Shown here piece after piece: positions 5,986 to 6,858 of a stretch of 6,858 nt of DNA. This stretch comes from Candidatus Moraniibacteriota bacterium (GTDB lineage: Bacteria; Patescibacteriota; Minisyncoccia; CAIUEV01), in assembly GCA_016867255.1 (NCBI GenBank), contig VGKB01000039.1, forward strand, positions 1 to 6,858. Reading direction: 5' to 3'. The position numbers and the translations under genes are program-made. Under the pieces are notes generated by a model. It was not told where the DNA came from. It searched no databases and saw only the letters and a program-made list of their open reading frames with translations. The first letter of the stretch is position 1. Each line of letters opens with the position of its first letter.

Positions 5986-6696
5986 TTACTTGTTCAATTT
6001 TTCTAATGCCGTTTGCGCCGCTTCCTTTTCCGCTTTCTGTTTACTGCTTCCTTTCCCTTTGCCGGATAGTTTTTCATTAATGTAGACGCCAACTTCAAAC
6101 CATTTGTTGTGATCGGGTCCGCCCTCTTTCAACACTTTGTATTCAGGAGTGATTTTCCATTGTTTCTGGGCTAATTCTTGAAGAGCGGTTTTAGCGTCAA
6201 CGAAGAGCTGGTTTTCTAAAATAGTGGGCAGTTTCACTAGAATATTTTTTTGAATGAATTTAGTGGCTTGCGGCTTTCCCTGATCAAGATAAATTGCTCC
6301 AATAACCGCTTCAATGCCGTCAGCTAAAATATTAAGTTTGGACCGGCGGTTTTTTTGTTCTCCCCTGCCGACGAATAGATATTTCTCAATATTAAGTTTT
6401 TCCGCTACGGGCGCTAGGCTTTCCGCGCTGACGAGGGCCGCTCTCCAATTGGTCAATTCTCCCTCTTCGTTTGGGTAGTGGTGAAAAAGATAGTCAGTGA
6501 CAATTAGCTCTAGGACCGCGTCGCCCAAAAATTCCAGTCTTTCATTACTCTCCAGTCTCCAGTTGCGATGCTCGTTAATAAAAGATCTGTGGATTAAAGA
6601 GTTTTCGAGAAGCGCAAGGTTTTTAAATTTAATTTTGAGACTTTTTGCGAGGTCTCGAGCACTCTTTTCCAATAAAGTTTTGTGGGAAGGGACCAT
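5986..6696 (-). CDS. rnc: Ribonuclease III
   Basis: RNase III cuts double-stranded RNA to mature rRNA and process selected mRNAs. The 236-residue protein has the two-domain bacterial plan. The catalytic domain spans about 10-158, with the signature NERLEFLGDAVLEL (51-64; E55 and D59 are metal ligands). GELTNWRAALV (79-89) has E80 at the usual acidic position, and LADGIEAVIGAIYLD (124-138) gives D126 and E129. The double-stranded RNA binding domain spans about 164-234: DAKTALQELAQK (167-178), PEYKVLKEGGPDHNKWFEV (184-202), and GKGKGSSKQKAEKEAAQTAL (212-231). The ATG at 6694-6696 gives a normal-length N-terminal extension; no ribosome site precedes it. ruvC follows after nine bases. Catalytic residues look complete, so the enzyme should be active. 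Confidence 0.96.
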   Translation of the reverse strand: MVPSHKTLLEKSARDLAKSLKIKFKNLALLENSLIHRSFINEHRNWRLESNERLEFLGDAVLELIVTDYLFHHYPNEEGELTNWRAALVSAESLAPVAEKLNIEKYLFVGRGEQKNRRSKLNILADGIEAVIGAIYLDQGKPQATKFIQKNILVKLPTILENQLFVDAKTALQELAQKQWKITPEYKVLKEGGPDHNKWFEVGVYINEKLSGKGKGSSKQKAEKEAAQTALEKLNK

Positions 6697-6737
6697 GAAA
6701 TGAAATTAAAAATAAGGAGATATTGGGAATAGCAGAA

Positions 6738-6767
6738 TTATTGATAATTATTTATTATGAGCAATAA
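6738..6767. repeat. Weak AT-rich inverted repeat upstream of rnc
   Basis: TTATTG (6738-6743) with CAATAA (6762-6767), and ATAAT (6744-6748) with ATTAT (6754-6758), can fold into a short hairpin with a three-base bulge and a five-base loop. It lies in the 96-base gap between the right-edge ORF and rnc. Pairing is almost all A-T and no U-run follows on the minus strand, so a terminator role is doubtful. I see no convincing rnc promoter in this gap. Confidence 0.3.
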
Positions 6768-6792
6768 GATGTTTGTTTTCTTCTTTTGAGCG

Positions 6793-6858
6793 TTAACTTT
6801 TGGCTTTCAACTTTTTATGATAGCGCTTCTTGAATAATGATAGCATTTTTTTCTTAGC
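6793..6858 (-). CDS. C-terminal end of an unidentified basic protein (cut by right edge)
   Basis: An open frame enters from the right edge and ends at a TAA (6793-6795), giving AKKKMLSLFKKRYHKKLKAK followed by a final Ser. Nine of the 21 residues are lysine, which would fit the tail of a nucleic-acid-binding or ribosomal protein. An internal ATG would make it a 17-residue peptide instead. It is too short to assign to a family, and chance openness over 22 codons cannot be ruled out. If real, it would precede rnc by 96 bases on the same strand. Confidence 0.35.
   Translation of the reverse strand, partial: AKKKMLSLFKKRYHKKLKAKS

Noticed and set aside
6713..6767. TAAGGAG on the plus strand followed by a TTG-started 14-codon frame
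   Set aside because: The TTG is only three bases after the SD-like motif, the frame is tiny, and all neighbouring genes are on the other strand.
6817..6844. Direct repeat ATGATAGC 20 bases apart near the right edge
   Set aside because: Only two 8-base copies in AT-rich sequence inside a possible coding tail; chance is a sufficient explanation.

Overview
The window is a densely packed block of bacterial chromosome in which every recognisable gene lies on the minus strand. Transcription runs from right to left: basic ORF tail (cut by the right edge), rnc, ruvC, tRNA-Leu(GAG), a small holin-family membrane protein, an unrecognised membrane-anchored protein, secF, a porG-like oxidoreductase gamma subunit, secD and ftsH (cut by the left edge). 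Intergenic gaps are short, the DNA is moderately AT-rich, and no start codon has a clear Shine-Dalgarno sequence. The FtsH N-terminal type, a SecD with a built-in parvulin domain and the AT-rich heptad spacer repeats suggest a Patescibacteria/CPR bacterium, possibly Parcubacteria. That placement is inference from family resemblance; there is no rRNA or other marker here to prove it.

Right part (5347-6858): RNase III (rnc) and the Holliday junction resolvase RuvC are 9 bases apart and probably co-transcribed. A type II tRNA-Leu with an encoded CCA follows, with a promoter-like pair of boxes overlapping the ruvC stop. A long bulged hairpin starts one base after the tRNA CCA end and fills most of the gap to the next gene.

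Middle part (3705-5267): a four-helix holin-4/YvlD-like protein, then a 381-residue protein with one N-terminal membrane anchor and a large extracytoplasmic part holding three divergent copies of a roughly 35-residue repeat.

Left part (1-3672): secF, porG, secD and ftsH. SecD and SecF form the proton-driven accessory complex of the Sec translocon, and FtsH is the membrane AAA+ protease that removes faulty membrane proteins, so this is an export and quality-control cluster. Two things are unusual. A lone 2-oxoacid:ferredoxin oxidoreductase gamma subunit sits between secF and secD. SecD also carries, inside its first extracytoplasmic domain, a complete parvulin prolyl isomerase whose first strand has moved to the C-terminal end, as in a circular permutation. 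All five residues expected at a parvulin active site are present, so this SecD may combine protein export with folding of the emerging chain.

The secD-ftsH spacer contains five tandem 7-base units (CTTRYAA), and an inverted copy runs into the secD stop codon. Together they can form a 19-base-pair hairpin. There is no CRISPR array, insertion sequence, integrase or rRNA. No stretch of more than 300 bases lacks a gene.
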